NCBI RefSeq assembly: GCF_009389715.1
Contig: NC_052395.1
Span: 18,883,528 to 18,947,527 of the forward strand
Length of the DNA stretch: 64,000 nt
Source of the DNA: Phoenix dactylifera
Lineage: Eukaryota; Streptophyta; Magnoliopsida; Arecales; Arecaceae
Reading direction: 5' to 3'
The notes below the pieces were generated by a model. It saw only the letters and a program-made list of their open reading frames with translations. It made no database searches and had not been told where the DNA came from. Below, piece after piece: positions 52,161-62,313 of the stretch (the first letter of the stretch is position 1; each line of letters starts with the position of its first letter). The position numbers were made by a program, and so were the translations under genes.

Positions 52161-55100
52161 TTGCAGGTGTGTCTTGCAGCTGATAAAGTTGAAAAACGTT
52201 GGTATCTAGATAGCGGCTGTTCAAGACACATGACCGGTGACGAAGATCAATTTGTCACCTTGGAACCAAAGAAAGGTGGAGTAGTAACCTATGGAGACAA
52301 TGATAAAGGGTATATCATTGGAAAGGGTAAAATTTTCATTGCTCCATCTGTTTTTATAGAAAATGTCTTATTAGTTAAAGGTTTGAAACATAATCTTCTT
52401 AGCATAAGTCAATTTTGTGATAAAGGATTTAAAGTTACATTTGAAGCATCTGTATGTATAATCACAAATCCTAAAGACAATAGTATTGTACTTGTAGGAC
52501 AAAGGCAAAGAAATATTTATTTAGTAGATCTTCATGAGTTAGGCAAGAAGAATGGTTTATGCTTAATTACTAATGAAGATAAGAAGAATGAAACTAGTTG
52601 GCTTTGGCATCGAAGACTAGGACATGCTAGTATGGAATTAATATCAAAACTAGTTAAGAAGGAGTTAATAAAGGATGTGCCAAAATTGATTTTTGAAAAG
52701 GACAAAATATGTGGACCATGTTCATTAGGAAAACAAACTAGATCATCTTTCAAATCGAAAAATGTAGTATCAACAACTAGACCATTTGAACTCATACATA
52801 TGGATTTATTTGGACCTACTAGAACTACAAGTCTAGGAGGAAAGAAATATGGACTAGTCATTGTTGATGATTTTTCAAGGTATACATGGGTTTCATTTTT
52901 GGCACATAAGAATGAAGCATTTTCAGAATTTTTGAAACTATATAATAAAATCATAAATGAAAAGAAACTCACCTTAGTAGCCATTCGAAGTGATCATGGT
53001 ACTGAATTTGAAAATCAACACTTCGAGGAATTTTGCACTAAAAATGGAATATCACATCAATTTTCAGCACCTAGAACGCCTCAACAAAATGGGGTTGTTG
53101 AAAGGAAAAATAGGACATTGGCAGAAATGGCACGCACAATGTTGTGCGAGTCAAATCTTCCAAAGTACTTTTGGGCTGAAGCTATAAACACTTCTTGCCA
53201 TATTCTAAATCGAGTTTTAATACGACCTATAACTAAGAAAACTCCTTATGAACTTTGAAAGAATAAGAAACCAACTGCAAAATATTTTAAAGTGTTTGGA
53301 TGTAGATGTTTTATCTTAAATAATGGCAAGGAGGACTTAAGTAAATTTGATGCCAAGTCAGATGAAGGTATCTTTTTAGGATACTCCACATCTAGCAAGG
53401 CATACAGAGTATTCAACAAAAGAACCTTAGTAGTGGAAGAGTCAGTCAATATTATATTTGATGAGTCTGATAGTGAGTATGCTAGGAAAGAAAATACTAT
53501 TGATGATGATACAGAAATTATCGACTTTGAAAAGTTGAAAATTGATGACGTGCCAAATCAAGATAAGGGAGATGATTGCATGCCACCACAACTCCAAGAC
53601 GTGCCAAAAGAATGGAGGTATCCACATGGACATCCTAAAGACTTAATTATTGGTGATCCATCTCAAGGGGTAAGAACTCGATCATCTCTTAGAAATTTAA
53701 ATGATTATCTTGCTTTCGTTTCACAATTAGAACCTAAGACTTATGAAGAGGCTGAAAAAGATACTAACTAGATAAATGCCATGCAAGAGGAATTAAATCA
53801 ATTCAAAAGAAGTAATGTATGGACATTAACTGAAAGACCAAAGCATAATTCAGTAATTGGAACAAAATGGGTATTTAGAAATAAATTAGATGAAAATGGA
53901 GTAGTTATAAGAAATAAGGCCAGACTTGTAGCTAAGGGATACAATCAAGAAGAAGGAATAGATTATGATGAGACATTTGCTCCTGTAGCTAGATTAGAGG
54001 CTATTAGATTACTTCTAGCATTTGCATGTTTTATGGACTTCAAATTATATCAAATGGATGTGAAGAGTGCTTTCTTAAACGGTATTATTGAGGAAGAAGT
54101 ATATGTAGAACAACCTCCGGGATTTGAAAATCATGAATTGCCAAATCATGTGTTTAAAACTGCATAAGGCATTATATGGATTAAAGCAAGCACCTAGGGC
54201 TTGGTATGATCGACTAAGTAAATTTCTGCTTGAAAATGATTTTTGTAGAGGAAATGTAGATAAAACGTTATTTCTCAAAAGAAAGGACAAAAATCTATTA
54301 GTGGTACAAATATATGTAGATGACATAATCTTTGGTGCCACCAATAATACTCTATGCAAAGATTTCGCTGATTTAATGCATGGAGAATTTGAGATGAGTT
54401 TGATGGGAGAACTAAGCTTCTTTTTAGGATTACAAATCAAACAAACCAAAGAAGGCATTTTCATTCATCAAACTAAGTATACAAAGGAAATACTGAAGAA
54501 GTTTGGGAATGAAAATCATAAGGGAATTGGCACTCCAATGAATCCTACTAGTAAGCTAGACAAAGATGAAAAAGGGAAGAGTGTTAATATTAAGCTCTAT
54601 AGAGGACTAATTGGATCCTTGCTCTATCTTACTGCTAGTAGACCCGACATTGTATTTAGTGTAGGGATATGTGCTAGATACCAATCGGATCCTAAGGAGT
54701 CACATTTAAGTGCTGTTAAGAGAATCCTTAGATATTTAAGAGGAACTACCACCATTGGATTATGGTACTCGAGAGACTTCTGTCTAGATTTGCTTGCATA
54801 CTCAGATGCAGATTTTGCCGGATGCAAATTAGATAGAAAGAGCACAAGTGGCACATGTCAATTCTTAGGAAATAACTTAGTATCATGGTTTAGTAAAAAG
54901 CAGAACTCAGTGGCACTGTCCACAGCTGAAGCTGAATACATAGCTGCTGGTAGTTGTTGTGCTCAAGTATTATGGCTCAAGCAACAACTAGAGGACTATG
55001 GAGTTAAACTAGATAATATTCCTATTAAGTGTGATAATACCAGTGCTATTAATCTTACTAAAAATCCAGTTCAGCACTCCAAAGCCAAACACATAGAAAT

Positions 55101-55263
55101 AAGGTACCATTTTATTAGGGATCATGTGCAAAATGGAAATGTATGTATTGAGCATATATGCACGGAAAAACAATTAGCCGACATATTTACAAAACCATTG
55201 AGTGAAGATAGATTCTGCATGCTAAGGAGGGAATTAGGCATATGTGATCCTTTTATTGAATAA
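52161..55263 (+). pseudogene. SIRE-type pol (protease, integrase, RT, RNase H)
   Basis: Protease YLDSGCSRHMTG (about 52,205). Integrase WHRRLGHASMELI and CGPCSLGKQ (HHCC), IHMDLFGP, SDHGTEFENQHF and [48 protein letters not shown] and the YVDD active site at about 54,315. RNase H YSDADFAGCKLDRKSTSG, ALSTAEAEYIAA and HIEIRYHFIRDHV. Three breaks: TGA at 53,256-53,258 and TAG at 53,769-53,771, both where a Trp is expected, and a one-base frameshift near 54,160 before [16 protein letters not shown]. Otherwise full length. Two Trp-to-stop changes fit G-to-A mutation of TGG. Confidence 0.9.
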
Positions 55264-55670
55264 ATATAAAAAGGGAGCTAGTAGTCTCATGATACATTCC
55301 TCTAACTTCAAAAATCCCATGAAACATGAGTCAAATTTGTTATCTATAGATTTCTTACTCATATATCAATGTCCCATAAAGAGTTTATAAGGATTGAAAG
55401 TAAGGAAAACTTTTTAGAAGCAACAAGGAAGAGAAAACAAAATTTCTGCACTTGGGTCGACCCAACCCAGAACATGGGTCGACCCAACGTTGAGTCGACC
55501 CAAGAAAATCCTTGAGTCGACCCAATGTCGGGACCCCACTGTTAAAAGGGGGCCCGAGAGCACATCTAGGGCACTGTTTGCCCTTTGTCTTCTTCCGAAA
55601 AGCCTAGTCCCCACTCTCCAATCTCCACTAAACTCCTCCAAACAGTAGATTTCCTCAAAATCTTGGAGAA

Positions 55671-56948
55671 ATGGGACCCAAACGAGCCGTAGCCAAGAGA
55701 TCCGGAAGAGTGACCCGTGTCCAACAAGAGGAAAGGCACCCTACCGAGCCTTCTCCCGTGTCTCCACGACGTGAGGCACGTGCGGAGGTCCCTCCTCCTC
55801 CTTCCCCCTCAGTGATTCTTGCAAGATTTGCGGGGAGGCCGGTTACTACGGGGAGAAGGATCCATTCCGAGTTTTTCAATCAAGAAGGGTTTCGGATTTG
55901 GGAATAGATCCAAAGGCAAGGTTGGGAGTATCTTTGCTCCCTAGATGTGGTCATCTATCCCGGGTTGGTACAAGAGTTTTATGCCTTCCTCAAGACTGGT
56001 ATGGGAGGGCTTGTGTCGGAAGTTCGAGGGGTTCGGATCCGTGTATCCGAGGAGAGCTTGAGTGAGCTACTACACCTACCCTGCATAGGAGCCACTCCGG
56101 AGAGGCCAGAAGACAAAATGAGAGCTCTACAATTGATCATGGAAAATGAGAACTTCGATTTTTCTCAGAAGGTAATAGCTAGTTCTCTTTCCGCTGAGAT
56201 GAGGTTATTGCTCAATATGATAAATAGGATTTTATTTCCGAAGACCGGGAGATTTGATCTCATCTCAGAGCGAGATCTAGCAGTTATGGAGTGTATGATT
56301 CGGGGGACTCCTCTAAATCTTCCGGCTATGATAGTGAGGCAGATGAGGAAGGTGATGTGCAGCAACAGGGTATCACTACCTTATGGTATGATACTTACAT
56401 TGATCTTCCGTCAGCATGGTTTACCTCTCTAGGAGGAGGCATCCAAGAGTCTGCATCACACGGACACGTACACTGCACGGACACTCATACGCATGGGATA
56501 TACGAAAGTGAACGGGCAGTGGATTCACACCGGTGCAGGCATTCAGGGTGAGGCACCAGAGGGAGAGGCACCAGAGGATGAGGATGAGGAGCCTATGGAT
56601 CATCCTACTGCACCCTCAGAGGCTGGACCATCGTCATCCGCTCCTCCGACAGATACGGATGACTTCTGGAGCAGGATGACAGAGCTCATGTCAGCTCAGG
56701 CGAGGACTATTACTGACGGGCTCACGAGCCGATTGGACGCCCGGTTGGATGTCATGTCTGCTGATATCAGTGATCTGAGGCAGCAGATTGGAGCACTCCG
56801 GAGAGAGAGAGAGAGACACATGGACCATCTGTGCCACAGGCTGCTGAGTCAGAGATATCGGCACAGAGTCATCCAGCTCGTCGTGCTCCACGCCAGACAC
56901 AGTCTCACCAGGCTCGACCTCCCCTCGCCACGTATGCTAGGAGGATGA
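55671..56948 (+). pseudogene. SIRE-type third ORF (plant transposon protein domain)
   Basis: After pol and a GTCGAC cluster, ATG 55,671 starts MGPKRAVAKRSGRVTRVQQ with a Pro-rich linker, then SEFFNQEGFRIWE and a stop near 55,905. The frame resumes with YPGLVQEFYAFLKTGMGGLV, RGVRIRVSEESLSELLHLPC and RDLAVMECMIRGTPLNLPAM. This matches the putative plant transposon protein domain carried downstream of pol in SIRE-like and some Gypsy elements. A second break lies near 56,432. The tail is acidic and ends in a heptad-like helix (RLDARLDVMSADISDLRQQI). In this lineage the ORF has been called envelope-like, but no signal peptide or clear membrane segment is visible here. Confidence 0.78.
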
Positions 56949-57825
56949 GGACTAGATCCCAGCCATTAGATTCCCCCTAGGCTGATCTTAGCATCTATGT
57001 TTAGAGCCTAGGCTAAATATCTAGTTCTCATATGTATTTTGCTTTTATGATATGTATCTTTAAATCTTGATTAAGGAACATTGTATCTGCTTTTGTTTTT
57101 GACATTCATGTATGAAAATGTTCCTATTTTGATCAATGAAATTTGAAGTTTGTTATTTATTGCATTCTTCCCCATATATATATATATTTTTTGATGATAA
57201 CAAAAAGGGGGAGAAGAAAAGAAAGAGTATATCAATTTAAGAAAAGAAAGAGTATTTTATTTGAGAAGTAAAGAAAGAGTATTAATTTTGGGAGAAGTAA
57301 AGATATGTACAACAAAAAGGGGAGAAGTAAAGATAGTGTTTAGAGTATGTAAAGAAAGTGAATAAAGAAAGAGTATTAATTTTGGGAGAAAAAGTGAATA
57401 AAGAAGTTATGTAAAGAAAAGAGAAATGAATGGGCAAACAAATTGAAAATCATATAAGAAAGTTTATACATCTAAGGGGGAGCAATTTGTAACAATGAAA
57501 TTGATCAAATCAAAAATTTATATCACAATTCAGAATTTGTCACATATAAATTCAGAATTTGGCACGCACATCTCGCACCCCGATACATAGCCTGAAACTC
57601 ATATTATCTCAAATTTTTGAAGTTTCATCGCTAATGAATTATAAATGAAAGGGGGAGCAATTCAAAGAGTCAAATTGGCAACATTTAAATGATATAGGGG
57701 GAGATTTCACAAGTATATATGAAAAGCTGAAATTCAGCAGTTTAATCCCTTTTATAAACTGATTTTAAAGACAAGTATCAATAGGCTTATACTCTTTATT
57801 TTGTAATCATCAAAAAGGGGGAGAT
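56949..57825 (+). other. SIRE-type 3' noncoding region and polypurine tracts
   Basis: AG-rich DNA with AGAAAGAGTAT repeats (57,225-57,420) and several copies of the polypurine motif AAAGGGGGAG (57,206; 57,475; 57,650; 57,700; 57,815). The last abuts the LTR and is the functional tract; multiple tracts are typical of SIRE elements. Confidence 0.7.
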
Positions 57826-59387
57826 TGAGGATGATAGTGTTATTTTGATGATTAACAAGCAATTATCTAGAGCATGCTATAAGTTAAATTGATACTTCAT
57901 TTATAAGTTCATTACTCTCAGTATATTTGTTTAATTGAAAATGGATAAATGGCCTTGTTCATTTGGATGAATCTAACCTTGAGAATGCAGCAAAGTGTGG
58001 TTTGAGTCGACCCATAGGTTGATTGGGTCGACCCCGGCACATCAAGAAGTCATCTGGCACACTCCTGCAAAAATGGCACAAATGAACAGTGAGTTGGGTC
58101 GACCCAAGGTAAGCATGAGTCGACCCAACCTCCAAAGAACCTCAAAACACAACAGAAGAATGCTCTCTGGATTTACTGAGAGGGTCGACCCACACAGTGG
58201 TTGAGTCGACCCAAGCTTGAGTCGACCCAAACCCTGAGAGGGTCGACCCAAAGGCAAGACAGAAAGACAGACAGAAAATGGTTCTCTGGAATTACTGAGA
58301 GGGTCGACCCAAGAAGAAGTTGAGTCGACCCAAGTGAACTTTGAGTCGACCCAAAGAATGGTTGGGTCGACCCATGGGAAGGAAGGCTGAAATTGAGGTT
58401 TCTGTGGTTTCTGAGAGGGTCGACCCAAGGAATGTTTGAGTCGACCCAAGGCAAAGTTGGGTCGACCCAAGGACAGGTTGAGCCGACCCAAACACGGGCT
58501 GAACAGTAACGGCTAGTTCTGCAGATGTACTTTTTGTCCTTTCCAAGGTGAGTAACGGCTAGTTTTTCAAATCTGACCATTGGGGCTTGTCCAAGGAAGG
58601 TTGGAAACTATTTAAAGGGGCACTATTCATCAGAGAGAAGAACTTTTGAGTGGGATATCAAAGAATACACAAGAAAACAAAAGAGCCCTAATCTCCTTCA
58701 TCAAGAGCTTCATTCAAGAATCAAGGAAAGGGATTGAGCAGATTCAAAGAGGCATCAAGAGCTCCATCCTCCCTTGAAGAGTGAAGCATCCTTGACAAAG
58801 AAGAGCAAAGCGACTTCAAAGCGATAAATACTTTCTAACTCTTCTTTGTAGTTCATATTGTTTTATATGCTCATTTAGGAGTTTGAATCTTTTCTTTTTA
58901 TTTGTTAAACACTTTGTAAAGGTTTGTTGGTGAGCCCGCAAAACCAACAAAGGTTTTTGGTGAACCCGGAAAACCAAGTGTATAGGTTCGTTGGTGAGCC
59001 CGCAAAACCAACAAAGGTTTTTGGTGAACCCGGAAAATCAAGTGTATAGGTTCGTTGGTGAGCCCGCAAAACCAACAAAGGTTTTTGGATTGTGACCCCG
59101 GAAAACAATCCAACTGTAATCCGCGAGATTATAGTGAATTCCCAAGGGGACGCTTGGGGAGTGGACGTAGGTGCTAAGGAGAGCACCGAACCACTATATA
59201 TTGTTGTGTTTGCGTTGTGTTTGTCCTTTTATTTTCTCTTGCATTATCTTCTATTCTTGCATTAGTTTAACTCACTCAAATAATCTAAGTAAGCATCCAC
59301 CGCACTTAATTACGAAAGTTTTTAAAAGCACCAAAATTAGAAGAAACCAATTCACCCCCCCCTCTTGGATTGTCACCTTGGGCAACA
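57826..59387 (+). repeat. SIRE-type 3' LTR
   Basis: Near-identical copy of 48,858-50,420. Differences noticed include CAATTATAAG/CATTTATAAG, GGTTCGTTGG/GGTTTGTTGG, GTGCTTTT/GTCCTTTT and a C-run length change. Confidence 0.95.
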
Positions 59388-59519
59388 CATAGTATTATAC
59401 AACAGAACATAATAAAACATAACATAAATTAATACATAAATATACGATATAGTATAATATTATTGTAATATAAAATAATATTATGTTAATATAGCATAAT
59501 AGTAATATAATTATTAGAG

Positions 59520-60245
59520 TAAATTAATATTTCGTAATATAACATAATATTAAATTATTTAACATAACATATTAATGTATTATGATATAATGTAATATAT
59601 ATTATATTTATAGTATAATACAATAATAAAAGTATAAAATATTATAACTATTAGTATAAATTAATTTCTCATAATATAACATAATATTAAATTATTTAAA
59701 ATAACATATTAATGTATTATAATGTAATGTAATATAATACAATATTTATAGTATAATACAATAATAAAGGTATAAATATTATAATTATTATTATAAATTA
59801 ATTTTCCATAATATAACATAATATTAAATTATTTAAAATAACATATTAATGTATTATAATGTAATGTAATATATTATAATATTTATAGTATAATACAATA
59901 ATAAAGGTATAAAATATTATAATTATTAGTATAAATTAATTTTTCATAATATAACATAATATTAAATTATTTAACATAACATATTAATGTATTATGATAT
60001 AATATAATATGATATTATATTTATAGTATAATACAAAATAAAGGTATAAAATATTATAATTATTAGTATAAATTAATTTTTCGTAATATAACATAATATT
60101 AAATTATTTAACATAACATATTAATGTATTATGATATAATATAATATGATATTATATTTATAGTATAATACAAAATAAAGGTATAAAATATTATAATTAT
60201 TAGTATAAAATAATTTTCCATAATAATTTCCCATAATTTTTTATA
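59520..60245. repeat. 137-bp AT-rich satellite, about five units
   Basis: TTAATTTYYCATAATATAACATAATATTAAATTATTTAA recurs at 59,524, 59,661, 59,798, 59,936, 60,073 and, truncated, 60,210, a period of 137-138 bp. It lies inside the Harbinger-like element. Confidence 0.92.
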
Positions 60246-60742
60246 AAATAATTTCTTGCGGTCCAGAGGCTCTTCTTCGTGGTCCACGCTCGAGGAGGAC
60301 CTCAGCGTGGGCTGCGAGGTTGATGATAAAAAAAAAACAATAGATTGATTTTGGAAAGTATGGAAAAGGATTAAAATTTTTTTCTTTTAAAATGTGGTTC
60401 AAGAGATGTATACAAAAATTGAAAAGAAAAATATCTTTTCTTACGGAAGGGAGTCTAACGGCTTGGGTTCTTGGCTCCAGCAGATTTTTAGGTTTATAAA
60501 AAGATAAACTATGTAATTATGTTATTTTAATATAGGCATTTTTGTCAAAAATACAGTTTTCCGAAAAAGCTGAAACAGCTTCCTCCCAAAAGCTCCAAAT
60601 TGGAACTTTCTCGCAAAAGCTGTTTTCAGCTTCCCGCAAAAGCTGAAACAGCTTTTTGAAAAATTTACCAAATACAGTTTTTCATCTAAAAGTACTTTTG
60701 AAGGAGCAGAAAGTACTTAAAGCTCCCCCAAACAGGGCCTTA

Positions 60743-61010
60743 GACATCTTGTACTGCTGGTCCTCTTTAGCCACACACGGAAGTTTCTTTCGCCAATGAG
60801 GCACTGATATGTCATTACATAGCTTAATGACCATTCCCCGCATGAATTATGCATGCCTAAGTCCGTCACGCCACATCACATCAAATTTTTTTTTTCCTAT
60901 TAGAGGTCGATGGAGCATGACGTTACTCTTTCAATAAATTTACATGAGTTGAAAGAAAAAAACAAAATGGCAAGAAGGGCATCCCCCTCCCGCCAGTACA
61001 CTGGTCGGTT
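60743..61010 (+). repeat. Detached copy of TPS intron 6
   Basis: ATGAGGCACTGATATGTCATTACATAG, ATTATGCATGCC, GAGCATGACGTTACTCTTTCAA and ATGGCAAGAAGGG match 34,432-34,640 in order and orientation (GTGACGTTACTCTTTCAACAA and AAGGCAAGAAGTG there). No TPS exon is attached. Confidence 0.7.
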
Positions 61011-62313
61011 ACAATATTTAGTATGTTACAATGACGTCCACAATTTTAAAACTATGATAATAATTGTAATTTTAATTGCAAATATAAAATCACATGGCAC
61101 ATAATGACTGCTAAAATCATAAAGTTTTTGTAGGGGGTCATTTGTGATTAAATAACACAGCTATCAAATCGCTGACGTACAGCAGGATGTTGCGTTGATT
61201 TCCAGTCCCTTCTGCCATCTGCGGCCTGGCAGCCGGTACGGAGCAAATGAGAATTTTTTTCTTTTGGCAAACTGGATATATATATTACACCATGTATAGA
61301 TACATCTATACAGTATTTAAAAATTCGGGAGGGTCATGCAGTTTTATAATAAACTTTTAGAGTAAATAAAGCTCATCGATTCTGAACTTACATTTCCAAA
61401 TAAATATTTAATAATGAGCAAAGTAGGCTTTTACCATTCTGTCTATTTCTCGATACAACTCTAGATTCTATCAAATCTGCGAAGATTGGATGTTTCCATG
61501 CGTGCAAATCATGATGCAGGTGAATGGCATTATATCGTAATTCTCATGACGTAGGCACTTGGAGTGGTTAGCAATTGATATGAGATGTCTGGGCTCTTGC
61601 ACCTCAATTCCCTTTGGGTCCATGGTAAGGTGCAGCGATACATCCTGGTAGGTATGGATGTCTATCATCAGCCCAAACAAGTCAGCCAGGCTAAGAACCC
61701 TGAGGCACCGATAGTGAAATAATTTACTCTACAATAGGTGAGCGCCGAAAATGATAGGGATAAGTAAAATTTTAGACATCATGTAACAGTTTGTTAGCGT
61801 AATTATATATTATCACTATTATTTTTTATATTAGCACGATATTGTTAGAATAATTTTAGAAATCACGTAACAATTTATATTAGCGAGTATTATTTTTTAT
61901 TAATATAATCCTATATTAGCTAATATTTTTTTGTATAAAGTCTATATACAAGTATATATAATTCTTGAGATGTATTAAATACACAGAAATATCAAAATAA
62001 AATCACTTTTTTTTCACTTATCTTTTTTTTTAATAAATATTTCAACAGCCGATAGAATCTATATTTCAATACCTAAAAGGAAGGTATACTATTATCTTCA
62101 ATCTTAAGATAACTTGAAACATGCTGAATAGGGGTAAGAGAAACAGAAGAAAGCCAATAATCAGAAAGAATAAAGATATTTGGAGCAAGCCTAATAGACC
62201 TTCTTCTGCTTTCCCTTGACGGCCTATTAACCTTGGTGGCTTAGGTCTGCTCTCGTGATTGGAGTGCTGCTGGTGTTTTTGGGGTCCCCTCTGGCATGGG
62301 AAACGTGCTGAGC
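61011..62313. other. Intergenic, possible leucine-rich-repeat scrap
   Basis: On the minus strand 61,471-61,715 reads YRCLRVLSLADLFG followed by an open but unfamiliar stretch. CLRVLSL resembles the first leucine-rich repeat of NLR proteins, but nothing else supports it. The rest is AT-rich (61,800-62,060) without a gene. Confidence 0.3.

Larger units (their letters stand above)
48858..59387 (+). mobile_element. SIRE-type Ty1/Copia LTR retrotransposon 2, young
   Basis: LTRs 48,858-50,420 (1,563 bp) and 57,826-59,387 (1,562 bp), TGAGGATG ... GGGCAACA. Perfect target duplication CATAG on both sides. Primer site TGGTATCAGAGC 2 nt after the 5' LTR; purine tract AAAAAGGGGGAGAT before the 3' LTR. 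The element is long (10.5 kb), with long LTRs, two zinc knuckles in gag and an extra ORF after pol, all features of the SIRE/Maximus lineage. LTRs differ by only about ten changes by eye. pol still carries a few disabling changes. Confidence 0.95.
48666..60739. mobile_element. PIF/Harbinger-like element hosting a nested Copia
   Basis: The left end GACCCTGTTTGGAGGAGCT and the reverse complement of the right end, GGCCCTGTTTGGGGGAGCT, form a terminal inverted repeat. Both are flanked by TTA (48,663-48,665 and 60,740-60,742), the 3-bp target duplication of PIF/Harbinger and Tourist-type MITEs. Without the Copia insertion (10,530 bp plus one 5-bp TSD) the element is about 1.5 kb and non-coding. 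About half of that is a 137-bp AT-rich satellite. Confidence 0.75.
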
